Of a stretch of 64,000 nt of DNA, positions 55,247 through 64,000 are shown one piece after another; positions within the stretch are counted from its first letter, which is position 1, and every line of letters starts with the position of its first letter. The stretch spans positions 42,924-106,923 of the forward strand of contig PMZR01000058.1 of assembly GCA_003170135.1 (NCBI GenBank), read 5' to 3'. The translations under genes and the position numbers were made by a program. The notes below the pieces were generated by a model. It was not told where the DNA came from. It made no database searches and saw only the letters and a list, made by a program, of their open reading frames with translations. The stretch comes from Acidobacteriota bacterium. Lineage in GTDB: Bacteria; Acidobacteriota; Vicinamibacteria; Vicinamibacterales; Fen-181.

Positions 55247-56638
55247 CTAGTCGTGCAACAGCTCGCGTACGTCGCACAGCTCGCCGGCGATCGCCGCCGC
55301 GGCAACCATCGCCGGGCTCATCAGCATCGTCCGGCCGGTGGGGCTCCCCTGGCGTCCCTTGAAATTGCGATTCGACGACGAGGCGCACAGCTGGTCCCCG
55401 GTCAGGCGATCCTCGTTCATCGCGAGACACATCGAACATCCCGGCGCGCGCCACTCGAACCCGGCATCCATGAAGACCCGGTCCAGCCCGGCCGCCTCGG
55501 CATCCCGCTTCACGGCAGAGGACCCGGGAACGACGAGCGCACGGACGCGCGAATGCACGTGCCGCCCTCGCGCGACGCGCGCGGCGTCGCGCAGGTCCGA
55601 CAACCGGCCGTTCGTGCAGGACCCTATGAAGGCAACGTCGACGGGGGTGCCCGCGACTTTCTGCCCGCCTCGCAGCCCCATGAACTCGAGCGAGTGCTCG
55701 GCGTCGGGTGTCGTCGGAGGCGGTATCAGGCCGGCGATGGGCATGACTTGTCCCGGATTCGTGCCCCAGGTCACCATCGGCTCGACACAGGCCGCGTCGA
55801 TGGCCACCTGGTCGTCGAAGTGCGCATCGGCATCCGAGCACAATGACGCCCACCACTCGCAGGCCGAGGCAAAGTACTGCGCGGGTGGCGCGAATGGCCG
55901 CCCTTCCAGGTAGCAAAACGTCGTCTCGTCGGGGTTCACGTAGCCGACGCGGGCGCCGCCTTCGACAGCCATGTTGCACAGCGTCATCCGCTGCTCCATG
56001 TCCATCGCAGACACCGCCTCGCCCGCGTATTCATACGCGAAGCCGACGCCGGCGTTCACGCCCAGCCGGCCGATCGCCGCCAGCACGAGGTCCTTGGCAA
56101 ACACGCCATCCTGCAGGCGGTTGTCGGCGACAATGCGGCGGACGCGCAGCGGATCGAGGGCGAGGCACTGCGAGGCGAGGACGTCGCGCACCTGCGACGT
56201 GCCGATGCCGAAGGCCAGCGCGCCGAAGGCGCCGTGTGTCGAGGTATGGCTGTCGCCGCAGGCGATCGTCATGCCGGGCTGCGTGAGGCCGAGTTCCGGA
56301 CCGACGACGTGCACGATCCCCTGGCGCGGATCGCCGCGGCCGAACAGGCGGATGCCGAACTCCGCGCAGTTGCGTTCGAGGGCCGCGGCCATGGCTTCGG
56401 CGACTGGATCGGCAAACGGCGACACGGCAGCGGGCGTCGTCGGAACCACGTGGTCGAGCGTCGCGACCGTGCGGGCGGGGAACGCCACGCGACAACCGCG
56501 AGCGCGCAGCATCTCGAACGCCTGCGGGCTGGTGACCTCGTGAACGAAATGCAGGCCGACGAGAATCTGGGTGCGGCCCGTCCGGAGCGTGCGCACGGCG
56601 TGCGCCGCCCAGACTTTCGCGAACAGCGTCTGCCCCAA
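55247..56638 (-). CDS. leuC: 3-isopropylmalate dehydratase large subunit
   Basis: The TTG at 56638 is chosen because GGAGGAGGG lies 6 bp upstream and the residue string [15 protein letters not shown] matches the normal LeuC start. The 463 residues contain the aconitase-type motifs [33 protein letters not shown], and the [4Fe-4S] ligands in IGSCTNGR and [11 protein letters not shown]. It dehydrates and rehydrates isopropylmalate with leuD. The gene is 90 bp from the TamB stop. Confidence 0.93.
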   Translation of the reverse strand: MGQTLFAKVWAAHAVRTLRTGRTQILVGLHFVHEVTSPQAFEMLRARGCRVAFPARTVATLDHVVPTTPAAVSPFADPVAEAMAAALERNCAEFGIRLFGRGDPRQGIVHVVGPELGLTQPGMTIACGDSHTSTHGAFGALAFGIGTSQVRDVLASQCLALDPLRVRRIVADNRLQDGVFAKDLVLAAIGRLGVNAGVGFAYEYAGEAVSAMDMEQRMTLCNMAVEGGARVGYVNPDETTFCYLEGRPFAPPAQYFASACEWWASLCSDADAHFDDQVAIDAACVEPMVTWGTNPGQVMPIAGLIPPPTTPDAEHSLEFMGLRGGQKVAGTPVDVAFIGSCTNGRLSDLRDAARVARGRHVHSRVRALVVPGSSAVKRDAEAAGLDRVFMDAGFEWRAPGCSMCLAMNEDRLTGDQLCASSSNRNFKGRQGSPTGRTMLMSPAMVAAAAIAGELCDVRELLHD

Positions 56639-56728
56639 GGGTCGCCCTCCTCCAACTGGACGGGCGCATCCTACCACGCCGCGGCGTAGAGGACTTGCAG
56701 AGTTGTCATGGGCCGGGCACGACCGGCC

Positions 56729-59700
56729 TCAGAAGCTGAACAGGAAGATCAAGTCGGCGCCGCTCTGCTGGACGCGGTTCATGATGGTGCGCGTGGCCGA
56801 ACTGCCCTGCGTCATCGTGCTCTCGAAGCGCAGGAAGTTGGTGAGCTGGTAGTCGAGCGCGAATTCGCTCGTGGTGTCCGCGCCCACGCCCTGGCGCAAT
56901 TTGACGTACAGCCGCTGCCCCACCTGCTCGCCGACGGTCACCGTCGCGCCCGTTTGCCCGGTGTCCGAGCCGGTCTGGATTTCGAACGTGTCGAGGTTCA
57001 ACTTGCCGGCAATCGACTGTGCCAGCTTCGACGCGACGAACCCGCTCGCGATCGTCGTGGCGCGCTGGGCGAGCGACACCTGCTGGCCTTCACCGAGCTG
57101 ATTCGACGGCTGGCCGAAGATGATGAGCGACAGGATGTCGGCCTGGTCGAGCGGCGGGTTACTGGTCAGCGTCAGGTCCGGCCGCCGTACCGATCCCCCG
57201 ACGTGCACCTTGGTTTCGACACCGCTGATGAGCCGCGTGGCCGTGATATCGAGCGACGGGTTGGGAGGATCGGACCCTTCGAAGCGCACCGTGCCGCCGC
57301 GCTGGATGTCGAACCGCCGGCCCTGGAAATCGTACGTCCCGCGGATCGTCTGGACCTGGCCGAACAACCGGGGCGACACGGCCGACTGCTTTTCCACCCG
57401 GATGTCACCACCGATCGTGACGTTCACGTTTCCCAGGCCCATCGACGTCTGCCCGACGCGGATGTCATTGCCCTTGATTACCAGGTCGTCGGGCATTGTG
57501 ACGTGCAGATCGATCGTGGCCGCGTTGAGCGGGCTGGGCGAGCCGGACGACTTTGCTGGAACGCTCGCCGGCGGCGGCCCCGGCGTGACCGGGGCCGCGG
57601 GCGCCGCGCCGGCCGGCTGGTTCACCGGTTGCCCGATTGGCTGCGACGCCGGCTCCCCTCGCTCGGCGACGGGCGCGGCCTCGGCACTGGTCGAGTAGGC
57701 AGACGAGGTGGCGAGATCGAGCACCTTGTCGATGTTGATCTTGCCGACGTCGACGCCCAGCGTGCCGGTGACGTGCGGCTGCCTGATGTCGCCGCCGAGC
57801 GTCACGTTGGGATTCAGCCTCACCTCGCCCAGGTCGTTGTGCAGGACCTCGAACGCCTTGCCGTTCATCTTCACGTTGAACGTGCCGATCTGCCGCTCCT
57901 GCAGCGCCAGGTCGCCCGTCATCTGCAGCGCGGCGCCGTGCTCGTCGGTTATGGTGAAGCTCTTCACCGTCACGCGATCCGCTTGAAGGTCGACGTGGCT
58001 GTTCGCGCTCCGGTAACTGACGCCGGTCCGCACCACCTTGAACGCGCCGTCCCGGATGTCGATCGCGCCACTCAGCTCCGGATCGCCGGCGGTACCCATC
58101 AGGTGAACGTCCGCCTGCGCCGTGCCCGTCGTGTTCACCACCTCGGTTGTGAAGCCCTGGATCATCCCCAGGTCGATCGGGCTGCTCTGGATGCGTACGT
58201 CCACCGGCGCGGCCGCGTCCGCCCCGGTCGGTGTCGGGCCGAACAGGGCCAGCGGCACCGATCCGGCCGCTTCGATCCAGGCCTGCGGATTCTCCTGCAG
58301 CCTCATGTCGAGGCTGATGCGCTTGCGGGCCAACTGCACTTTCCCCGTCAGGGACTGGTACGCGAACTGGCCGAACGAGCCGGCATTGACCGACAACTCC
58401 CCCGTGACGTTCAACTCGTCGCGTGGTCCGGTCACGCTGGCCTGGGCATTGAGGAGGCCTCCCAGCTGGCGGTTGCTCAACAGCATCGCATCCACGTTGG
58501 CGAGGCTCACGTTCGTCAGCCGCGCCTGCAGGTTGCTCGCCGAAGGTCCAATCGTGCCGTCCGCCCGGATCTCCTGTGTTCCACTGACCAGGCGCACATC
58601 CTTCAGGCCGATCGTGTCGTTGCCGTACTGAATGGCCGGCTCGCTCCCGGGCGCAATCTGCCATTTCATGGCGCCGGCCTCGAAGACCAGACTGCGCAGG
58701 TGCACCTCCTGGTGGTCCGGGTGCAGCAAGAGGGTGCCGGCGGTTCTCAGGCTTTGCTTTGGCTGCTGGATATAGGCGTCGAAGTCGAGCGATTGATGCC
58801 CGTAGGTCGTTTTCGCGGTGACCAGATTGATCTCCTGGCCCGCGACCGTTAGGAAGCTCGCGGTCGTCGTCGCCCGCACGAGCGCGCTGGTCGCATCGAG
58901 GCCGGGCAGCTCGATGTCGTACTGGCTCGTCAGTTCCAGGGCCTGCGACGCGCCGTAGCCGACGTTGCTGCCGTTCAGCGTGCCGGTCGTGTGCAAATCG
59001 CCGGCGTTGCCGGTCAATTGCCCGTTCAGCGTCAGTCCGCCTTCCAGCGGTTTGTCCACCATCTTCCCAAAGCGATCGAGCCTGGAGGTCGACATCTCAT
59101 AGGTCAGCTGCGATTGCCCCGTGTCCGTGAACGTCACGGTGCCATTCGCCTTCACGCGCAGATCCGGGCCGGTCACCGCCAGCTGCCGGATCTCGGCGTT
59201 GCGGTTCGCGTAGCGGCCGTCGATGGTCGCCTGATCCAGGCGCACGCCCCCGACCTGCGACGATTGCAGCGCCACCTGTCCGCTGAGCGAGAGATCGTTG
59301 ACGAGCGAGGTCGTCCCTGCCTCGCCGCCGAGGTTCGCGAGGCCGACATCCAGGTTGAACCGGCCAGCCAGCTTTCCCGTGAACGAGTCGTTGCCGGTCA
59401 CGGTCGCCGGGTTCAAGTCGCGGAACTGCCCGCTGGTCTTCGTCTGCAGCGCGCGGTCGGCAATGGTGGCCTCGAAAGCGACCTGCGAAGCCGTCATGCC
59501 CAACAGGGACGAGTTCGCCAGGTTTCCACTCGCCTGCAGACGCAGCTTCGCGACCGTGGTGCCCGAGCCCGACACGTTGAACTGCCCGTTCACGTGGCTT
59601 CTGAAGCGATTCGCCTGCAGCGCCTCGATTCCGAACTGCTGGCCGATCCGCTGCAGATCGAGCGCAGCCACGCTGCCGGCCGCCGTGTAGGCCAGGTCGC

Positions 59701-61189
59701 CTCCGCTATAGCTGTAGGTCGCCCTGGTGCCGTCGCCAATCGTCGCGCCTGCGAGCGTCGATGCCCCGAGAAGCGCGTCACCGCTTGTCGTCGACCCGCG
59801 GCCGGTGACGTGATAGTTCACCAGATTGAGCCGCGTGGCGGGCCGGGGAATCTTCAGGTTCGGCGGGAGCTGCCGCAGATCGGCATCGGCGACGTGGCCG
59901 CGCAGGTCGAAGCCGAGCGGGAGACGGCCGATGGGCACCGTGATGGTTCCCGCAACGCTCGCGCGTGCGCCGTAGGCGGTCGCCGTCGCGTCCAGTTCGA
60001 CGCGGTTGCCGTCCACCCGGCCGCGCGCGTCGAGGTCGCGCGCCAGGTACCCGAACGCGGTCGCGACCTGGGCGTGCACGTCGTAGGTCGCGCGAATCGG
60101 CAGCGTCGCCGTGCGGTCGTCGAGCAGCCGCAAGTCGAATGTCGTCACGCCGGTGATCGCCGTCGCCTGCGACGGTTTCCGGACGATCGCGCCAACGTCG
60201 ATGTCGCGCGTGTGAATCGTGCCGGCAATGCGGCGCTCGGGCGACTTCATGTCGAGCACGACATCCCCGGCAACCTCGCCCGCCGTCGGCGACTTCACGT
60301 CGAAATGGAGACGCAGGTTGTCGAGCGGCCCTTTCGCGATCACGTCGAGCGCGGGCTTCAGGTCGATATGGCCGAGAGGCGGAATGACGCGGGCGATCTC
60401 ATCGAGATCGAGCTTGTCCGACGTCACGTGCATGTCGAGCGACGGCGTCTTCGTGTAGTTGTACACCGCGCCGTCGATCTCCACATCGCTCGCCGCGGTC
60501 CGCACCGCAACCTTGTTCAGGTAGAGATTGCCGCCGTTGACCGACACCTTGCCGGACAGCTGGTTCAGGGCAAACTGCGGCAACTCGCCGCTGAAGGAGA
60601 TGTTCGAGATGTCGATCGTGTAGTGGCCGGGCGCGTAGGCGAACGACAATCGCGCGTCGAGCCGGTTCAACAGGTGCGGCACGTCCACGCCCCTCGTTCC
60701 GACCGTGGCGTCGTCGAACACGAAGTTGCCGCCGGTAATGACGATGTCCTGCACGGCGACCGGCAGCCCTGGCCCGGTTCTGTTCGTCTCGCGCGCCCGC
60801 GGTTTGATGAGATTGGAGAGGGCCCAGGCTCCTCCCTCGCGCCGCATGTGGACGAGCGGCCGATCGAGGCGCAGGCGGGTGATGACCAGGTTCTTCGTCA
60901 ACAGTTGGAGGACGCTGTAGGCGAGTCCCGCGTCCTTGATCGTGATGACCGGCTCGCCGTTCATCGTCACGGCGACGTCCTCGAGCTCGATGCCGAAGAA
61001 GATGTTCCCGCCCAGCCGCCCGATGGTCAGCCGCCCATTCAGATACTGGTCGGCCTGCCGGACGATGAAGCCGCGCAGCCAGTCCCTGAACCAGGGCGTC
61101 TGCGAGACGATCATCGCGCCGGCCACCGCGCCGACGGCGATTGTCACGACCAGCAGCGTCACCTGCAGAAACCGCCTGACAATGCGCAT
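56729..61189 (-). CDS. tamB: TamB-like inner-membrane/periplasmic bridge protein
   Basis: The ATG at 61189 shares its first base with the stop of the Omp85-family gene. A single N-terminal transmembrane helix (RRFLQVTLLVVTIAVGAVAG) anchors 1486 residues dominated by repeated beta strands with AsmA-like features (FIVRQADQYLNGRLTIGRLG at the start). The C-terminal 300 residues carry the TamB signature: ITATRLISGVETKVHVGGSV, PPLDQADILSLIIFGQPSNQ and the last barrel-like segment QLTNFLRFESTMTQG. TamB spans the periplasm and moves lipid or assembles outer-membrane proteins with TamA. Confidence 0.9.
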   Translation of the reverse strand: MRIVRRFLQVTLLVVTIAVGAVAGAMIVSQTPWFRDWLRGFIVRQADQYLNGRLTIGRLGGNIFFGIELEDVAVTMNGEPVITIKDAGLAYSVLQLLTKNLVITRLRLDRPLVHMRREGGAWALSNLIKPRARETNRTGPGLPVAVQDIVITGGNFVFDDATVGTRGVDVPHLLNRLDARLSFAYAPGHYTIDISNISFSGELPQFALNQLSGKVSVNGGNLYLNKVAVRTAASDVEIDGAVYNYTKTPSLDMHVTSDKLDLDEIARVIPPLGHIDLKPALDVIAKGPLDNLRLHFDVKSPTAGEVAGDVVLDMKSPERRIAGTIHTRDIDVGAIVRKPSQATAITGVTTFDLRLLDDRTATLPIRATYDVHAQVATAFGYLARDLDARGRVDGNRVELDATATAYGARASVAGTITVPIGRLPLGFDLRGHVADADLRQLPPNLKIPRPATRLNLVNYHVTGRGSTTSGDALLGASTLAGATIGDGTRATYSYSGGDLAYTAAGSVAALDLQRIGQQFGIEALQANRFRSHVNGQFNVSGSGTTVAKLRLQASGNLANSSLLGMTASQVAFEATIADRALQTKTSGQFRDLNPATVTGNDSFTGKLAGRFNLDVGLANLGGEAGTTSLVNDLSLSGQVALQSSQVGGVRLDQATIDGRYANRNAEIRQLAVTGPDLRVKANGTVTFTDTGQSQLTYEMSTSRLDRFGKMVDKPLEGGLTLNGQLTGNAGDLHTTGTLNGSNVGYGASQALELTSQYDIELPGLDATSALVRATTTASFLTVAGQEINLVTAKTTYGHQSLDFDAYIQQPKQSLRTAGTLLLHPDHQEVHLRSLVFEAGAMKWQIAPGSEPAIQYGNDTIGLKDVRLVSGTQEIRADGTIGPSASNLQARLTNVSLANVDAMLLSNRQLGGLLNAQASVTGPRDELNVTGELSVNAGSFGQFAYQSLTGKVQLARKRISLDMRLQENPQAWIEAAGSVPLALFGPTPTGADAAAPVDVRIQSSPIDLGMIQGFTTEVVNTTGTAQADVHLMGTAGDPELSGAIDIRDGAFKVVRTGVSYRSANSHVDLQADRVTVKSFTITDEHGAALQMTGDLALQERQIGTFNVKMNGKAFEVLHNDLGEVRLNPNVTLGGDIRQPHVTGTLGVDVGKINIDKVLDLATSSAYSTSAEAAPVAERGEPASQPIGQPVNQPAGAAPAAPVTPGPPPASVPAKSSGSPSPLNAATIDLHVTMPDDLVIKGNDIRVGQTSMGLGNVNVTIGGDIRVEKQSAVSPRLFGQVQTIRGTYDFQGRRFDIQRGGTVRFEGSDPPNPSLDITATRLISGVETKVHVGGSVRRPDLTLTSNPPLDQADILSLIIFGQPSNQLGEGQQVSLAQRATTIASGFVASKLAQSIAGKLNLDTFEIQTGSDTGQTGATVTVGEQVGQRLYVKLRQGVGADTTSEFALDYQLTNFLRFESTMTQGSSATRTIMNRVQQSGADLIFLFSF

Positions 61190-63057
61190 CAGAACGCCTG
61201 GCCAATGCTGAAGTGGACGCGCCACCGCCGCGTCTGCGGGACGCCGTCGACCAGAAGGCCGGGAATCGGATTGATCTGATAACCGAAATCCACGCGCAGC
61301 GGACCGATCGGCGTCGCGTAGCGGAGGCCTGGACCGACGTCGTAGCGCAGATCGTTCAGGTAGACGCGCCACGTGCTCGACCAGACGTTGCCCAGATCGA
61401 GGAACGCCACCGCACCGACCTTGTCGGTCAGGCTCATGCGCAGTTCGCCCGCGCCCTCGAGCATCGTGAACCCGCCCAGCGGCAGGCCGGACCCGCTCAA
61501 CGGACTGATTTCGTAGCGTCCCCATCCGCGCAGGCTGTCCGACCCGCCGAGGAACATCCGCTTGAAGAACGGCACCTCCGACTCGACCCCGCCCGGCGCG
61601 CGGATCGTGCCGTACCGCAGGCGACCGGCCAGGACCGTCTTCAAGGGAGCGGGCAGGTATCCGCGGGCCTCACCCGCCAGAGCGCTGTAGGCGAAGGTGC
61701 CGCGGACCCAGTGCCCGGCCTGCTCGAGGTGGGCATTCACGTAGTAGCCGTGATTTGCGTTCAACGGGTTCGCCGCGGTACTGCGCTGGAGGTCGAACGC
61801 CACCGAGTTGAGCGTCCCGGTCTGCACGCCGGTCAGCGGGTTGAGCCCGAGCGCGATCAACTGGGGCCGCAACGTGAGGTCGTTCAGCGCGGCGTTGGCG
61901 ATCGTGCTGCTCTCGAACTCGTCGTTGAGCGTCACCGACCACGTGTCGCGAGGACTGATGCGATGGGTCAACGTGACCCGGCCGCCGCTCGATCGCTCGT
62001 GGAACGCCGGCTCATCGTCGTACCACTGGTGGCCTTCGAGGCCGAGCGAGAAGGCGGAGCCGAAGAAGTAGGGCTGGTTGAAGTCGCTGCGCACGCCGCG
62101 ATCGAGCGACGACCATCGCGCGTGCAGGCCGAATTCGCGGGCGCCGCCGAGAAAATTCAGGTTGTGCCACTGCGCTTCGCCACGCACTTTCTCCTCGGTC
62201 CCGTACCCGGCGGAGAACTGGAACCGCTGGTGCTTGGCTTCGGCCACCGTGACGCGCGTCGGCACCTCGGACGGCTGCTGCTCGGTGTTCAGGTCCTGGA
62301 TGTTCGCAAACTGGAACAGGTCGAGGTCGTACAGCTTTCGCTGGCTCTGGAGCAGGATGTTGCGCCGGTACAGGTCGCCCGGCTTGTAGCGCAGTTCGCG
62401 CAGGATGACGCCGTCGCTGACGCTCTTGTTGCCGGCGACGGCGATGGGCCCGAAAGAGGCCTCGACGCCCGGTGTGGCGGTAAAGGTGATCGCCACTTTC
62501 TTTGGATCGGCAGTCGGCTGCTGGGCGATCGTCACCTTCGCGTACGGGAAGCCATTGTCCCGGAGCGCGTTCATGGCCAGCTCGCGTGTGCTGTTGACCG
62601 ACGAGCGATCGAGCCGGCCGCCCTTCTCGAGCGGCGCGCGCGTCTCGAGCGTCTGGAGCCGCGCGGCGGGCAGGCCCTTGAAGCCGTCGAACGCGACGCT
62701 CGACGCGATCGTCGGCTGCCCTTCCGCAATGTCGATCGTGATGTCGACCTTCGTCTGCGTCTTGTTCAGCGCGATATCGAAGCCGGTGACGCGCGCGTCG
62801 GGAAAACCGCGGTCCGCGTAGAAGGCCTGGATGCGTTTGAGGTCCGCCTCGAATTTCGCCCGATCGAAATAGTTCTTCCTGCTGAAAGGCAGCTTGCTCG
62901 TCGGCTGCGTCGCGAGCGCGTCCTTCAGATCGGACGCGCTGATCTGGCGCACGCCGGTGAACTTGACGCGGTGAACCTCGATGCCATTGGTGGGCTGGCA
63001 CGCGGCGGCGACGAACAGGCAGCCGATCAGTATCAGGCGGGATCGGAAGTGTCGCAT
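61189..63057 (-). CDS. tamA: TamA-like Omp85-family outer-membrane protein
   Basis: The 622-residue protein has POTRA-like domains (VKFTGVRQISASDLKDALAT, YADRGFPDARVTGFDIALNK, FDGFKGLPAARLQTLETRAP) and a C-terminal barrel (GYGTEEKVRGEAQWHNLNFL, FFKRMFLGGSDSLRGWGRYE with the conserved RGW, ending in VDFGYQIN and the terminal Phe of SIGQAF). Omp85 proteins fold outer-membrane proteins. The N-terminus is LILIGCLFVAAACQPTNG, a lipobox-like site (Cys20) rather than an ordinary signal peptide. The ATG at 63057 was chosen because this signal follows. It is coupled to tamB. Confidence 0.88.
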   Translation of the reverse strand: MRHFRSRLILIGCLFVAAACQPTNGIEVHRVKFTGVRQISASDLKDALATQPTSKLPFSRKNYFDRAKFEADLKRIQAFYADRGFPDARVTGFDIALNKTQTKVDITIDIAEGQPTIASSVAFDGFKGLPAARLQTLETRAPLEKGGRLDRSSVNSTRELAMNALRDNGFPYAKVTIAQQPTADPKKVAITFTATPGVEASFGPIAVAGNKSVSDGVILRELRYKPGDLYRRNILLQSQRKLYDLDLFQFANIQDLNTEQQPSEVPTRVTVAEAKHQRFQFSAGYGTEEKVRGEAQWHNLNFLGGAREFGLHARWSSLDRGVRSDFNQPYFFGSAFSLGLEGHQWYDDEPAFHERSSGGRVTLTHRISPRDTWSVTLNDEFESSTIANAALNDLTLRPQLIALGLNPLTGVQTGTLNSVAFDLQRSTAANPLNANHGYYVNAHLEQAGHWVRGTFAYSALAGEARGYLPAPLKTVLAGRLRYGTIRAPGGVESEVPFFKRMFLGGSDSLRGWGRYEISPLSGSGLPLGGFTMLEGAGELRMSLTDKVGAVAFLDLGNVWSSTWRVYLNDLRYDVGPGLRYATPIGPLRVDFGYQINPIPGLLVDGVPQTRRWRVHFSIGQAF

Positions 63058-63133
63058 CGCGATTCGTTGCCTCGAGAGGTGAGCAACCACTTCGCGTGCC
63101 ACCACGCGTCCGGGCTGGTTGATAACGGTGGCT

Positions 63134-63319
63134 CTACGCCTTCTTCGGACGCCAAACCCACACGAGCGCCAGCAACACTCCGAGGCCGGCGGCGAGAGCG
63201 GGAACGAGAAAGACAGCCAGCGGCGGCAGGTGCGCGAGGACGCCGCCAGCACCCAGTGCCACCATGGCGCCGATGATCAGAGCGGCGTAGATACCAAGGT
63301 AGACACGCAGGAAGCGCAT
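63134..63319 (-). CDS. Small two-helix membrane protein (61 aa)
   Basis: The whole product is two transmembrane helices (VYLGIYAALIIGAMVALGAG and LAVFLVPALAAGLGVLLALV) with a basic C-terminus (WRPKKA). There is no obvious ribosome-binding site and no family recognised. It lies between tamA and an OmpA-like gene on the same strand. Confidence 0.55.
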   Translation of the reverse strand: MRFLRVYLGIYAALIIGAMVALGAGGVLAHLPPLAVFLVPALAAGLGVLLALVWVWRPKKA

Positions 63320-63330
63320 GGGACAGGCAT

Positions 63331-63360
63331 GGGCAGGGGCGACTCGCGTCGCCCCTGCCC
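63331..63360. terminator. Strong hairpin after the OmpA-like gene
   Basis: A perfect 13-bp stem (GGGCAGGGGCGAC and its complement) with a TCGC loop starts 10 bp past the OmpA-like stop codon. There is no U-tract, so it may be a 3'-end stabiliser or a repeat. Confidence 0.5.
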
Positions 63361-63369
63361 GCGGACGTT

Positions 63370-64000
63370 CTACTGGATGCGCACGACGAGGGCGGCACGG
63401 CGGTTCAGGCGCCGCGTTTCCTCGCGCGAGTTGTCGTACTTGGGCCGCTCCTCGCCGTAGCTGACCGTCTTCAGCCTGTCGGCGCCGATCCCGCGGCTCG
63501 TCAGGTAATCGCGCACGGCGTTGGCTCGCCGCTCGCCGAGCGCCAGGTTGTATTCCGCCGTGCCGATGTTGCACGTGTGGCCTTCGATGGTGATGTTCAG
63601 CTGCGGATTCTGCTGCAGCGTCGCCACCGCCTCGTCCAGCAACCGCGTCGCCTCGGGCCGCAGCGTGTACCGGTCGAAGTCGAAGTGCACGTCCTCGAAC
63701 ACGAACGTCTTCGGGGCCGGCCGCACCACCTGCACGGTCACGGTGTCGCTCGCGGTCCCGCCCTGGCCGTCGTCCACGCCCACCGTGAGCGGAACCGACC
63801 CTTCCTGATCCGGCGCCGTCCAGATTGTCTGCTTGTTGGACGAGTTCGCGAACGTGCCCGTGGGCGCGTTCCACTTGTAGGTGAGCGGCAGGTTATCCGG
63901 GCTCTGGCCATTTGCCGTCACGGTCGAGCTCTTGCCGACCTCCACCGTGCACGGGTCGCACTGCGCACGCACCGTCGGATTGTGGTGCACCGCGGGGGGC
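63370..64000 (-). CDS. OmpA-family outer-membrane protein, partial (N-terminus beyond window)
   Basis: About 206 residues remain in frame and the reading frame stays open to the right edge. The visible N-terminal part is an Ig/PKD-like beta domain (CTVEVGKSSTVTANGQSPDN, WTAPDQEGSVPLTVGVDDGQ). The C-terminal OmpA peptidoglycan-binding domain follows: FEDVHFDFDRYTLRPEATRL, NITIEGHTCNIGTAEYNLAL, GERRANAVRDYLTSRGI and TVSYGEERP. The key Asp of the peptidoglycan-binding NxxLSxxRA-type helix is replaced by NLALGERRA. It tethers the outer membrane to the cell wall. A His-Thr-Cys sits where GHTD is usual (GHTC). Confidence 0.85.
   Translation of the reverse strand, partial: PPAVHHNPTVRAQCDPCTVEVGKSSTVTANGQSPDNLPLTYKWNAPTGTFANSSNKQTIWTAPDQEGSVPLTVGVDDGQGGTASDTVTVQVVRPAPKTFVFEDVHFDFDRYTLRPEATRLLDEAVATLQQNPQLNITIEGHTCNIGTAEYNLALGERRANAVRDYLTSRGIGADRLKTVSYGEERPKYDNSREETRRLNRRAALVVRIQ

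Noticed and set aside
56708..58852. Plus-strand open frames opposite the TamB/TamA genes
   Set aside because: No domain, Arg/His-rich composition, and they mirror real genes on the other strand.
1..64000. CRISPR array
   Set aside because: The tandem arrays have 7-bp units with no spacers, and no cas-like gene was recognised.

Overview
The window is GC-rich DNA (mostly well above 60% by eye) from a chromosome that looks like an Acidobacteriota, possibly a Vicinamibacteria-like lineage. The best clues are two adjacent secreted proteins carrying the VWFA-related domain typical of Acidobacteria, a double-membrane protein set (TamA/TamB-like, TonB, OmpA-like), and the density of housekeeping and two-component genes. 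The taxonomic call is an inference; no rRNA or other marker gene is present.

Layout. 1-4665: VWFA-related proteins, a PlsC-type acyltransferase and CarD with its own promoter. 4666-19795: an intact tRNA-Leu(CAA) into which a 15-kb element is integrated. It has a tyrosine integrase next to attL, about 23 tightly packed genes all on the minus strand, and a 59-bp direct repeat of the tRNA 3' end at the far side. The element has a terminase large subunit, tape-measure protein, tail-chaperone-like pair, a RepA-like ATPase and a cold-shock protein, but no portal, capsid, tail tube, baseplate or lysis gene. 19907-24807: a GspE/PilB ATPase and a 909-residue coiled-coil protein. 24873-32568: a thioredoxin-like lipoprotein, an esterase, a membrane protein, and a sugar-salvage operon (nucleotidyltransferase, GHMP sugar kinase, secreted clan-D-like glycosidase).

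32749-37295 is the most interesting chromosomal locus: an acyl-CoA dehydrogenase homologue, EtfB, and one 825-residue protein fusing a complete EtfA to a complete 4-hydroxybutyryl-CoA-dehydratase-like enzyme. The dehydrogenase lacks the catalytic glutamate at both known positions, and the dehydratase half has altered iron-sulfur ligands. Together they suggest an undescribed flavin-linked CoA-ester reaction. 37316-40446 holds a YbaK deacylase, response regulators, a TonB protein and a SYLF protein. 40533-45309 is a corrinoid methyltransfer operon: MetH-activation-like protein, RACo-like reactivase, MttB-family methyltransferase without an amber codon, and a corrinoid protein. Then come a hybrid histidine kinase, a VTT-domain membrane protein and a lone molybdopterin oxidoreductase. 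51128-56638 is the leucine pathway (leuAB and leuCD) around a LysR regulator. 56729-63057 is a TamB/TamA-like pair, followed by a small membrane protein and a partial OmpA-like protein.

Many chromosomal gene junctions, but not those in the integrated element, carry short degenerate tandem arrays with an exact 7-bp period whose unit sequence differs from junction to junction. Palindromic REP-like elements occur at other junctions. Several of these repeats supply the stop codon of the adjoining gene.
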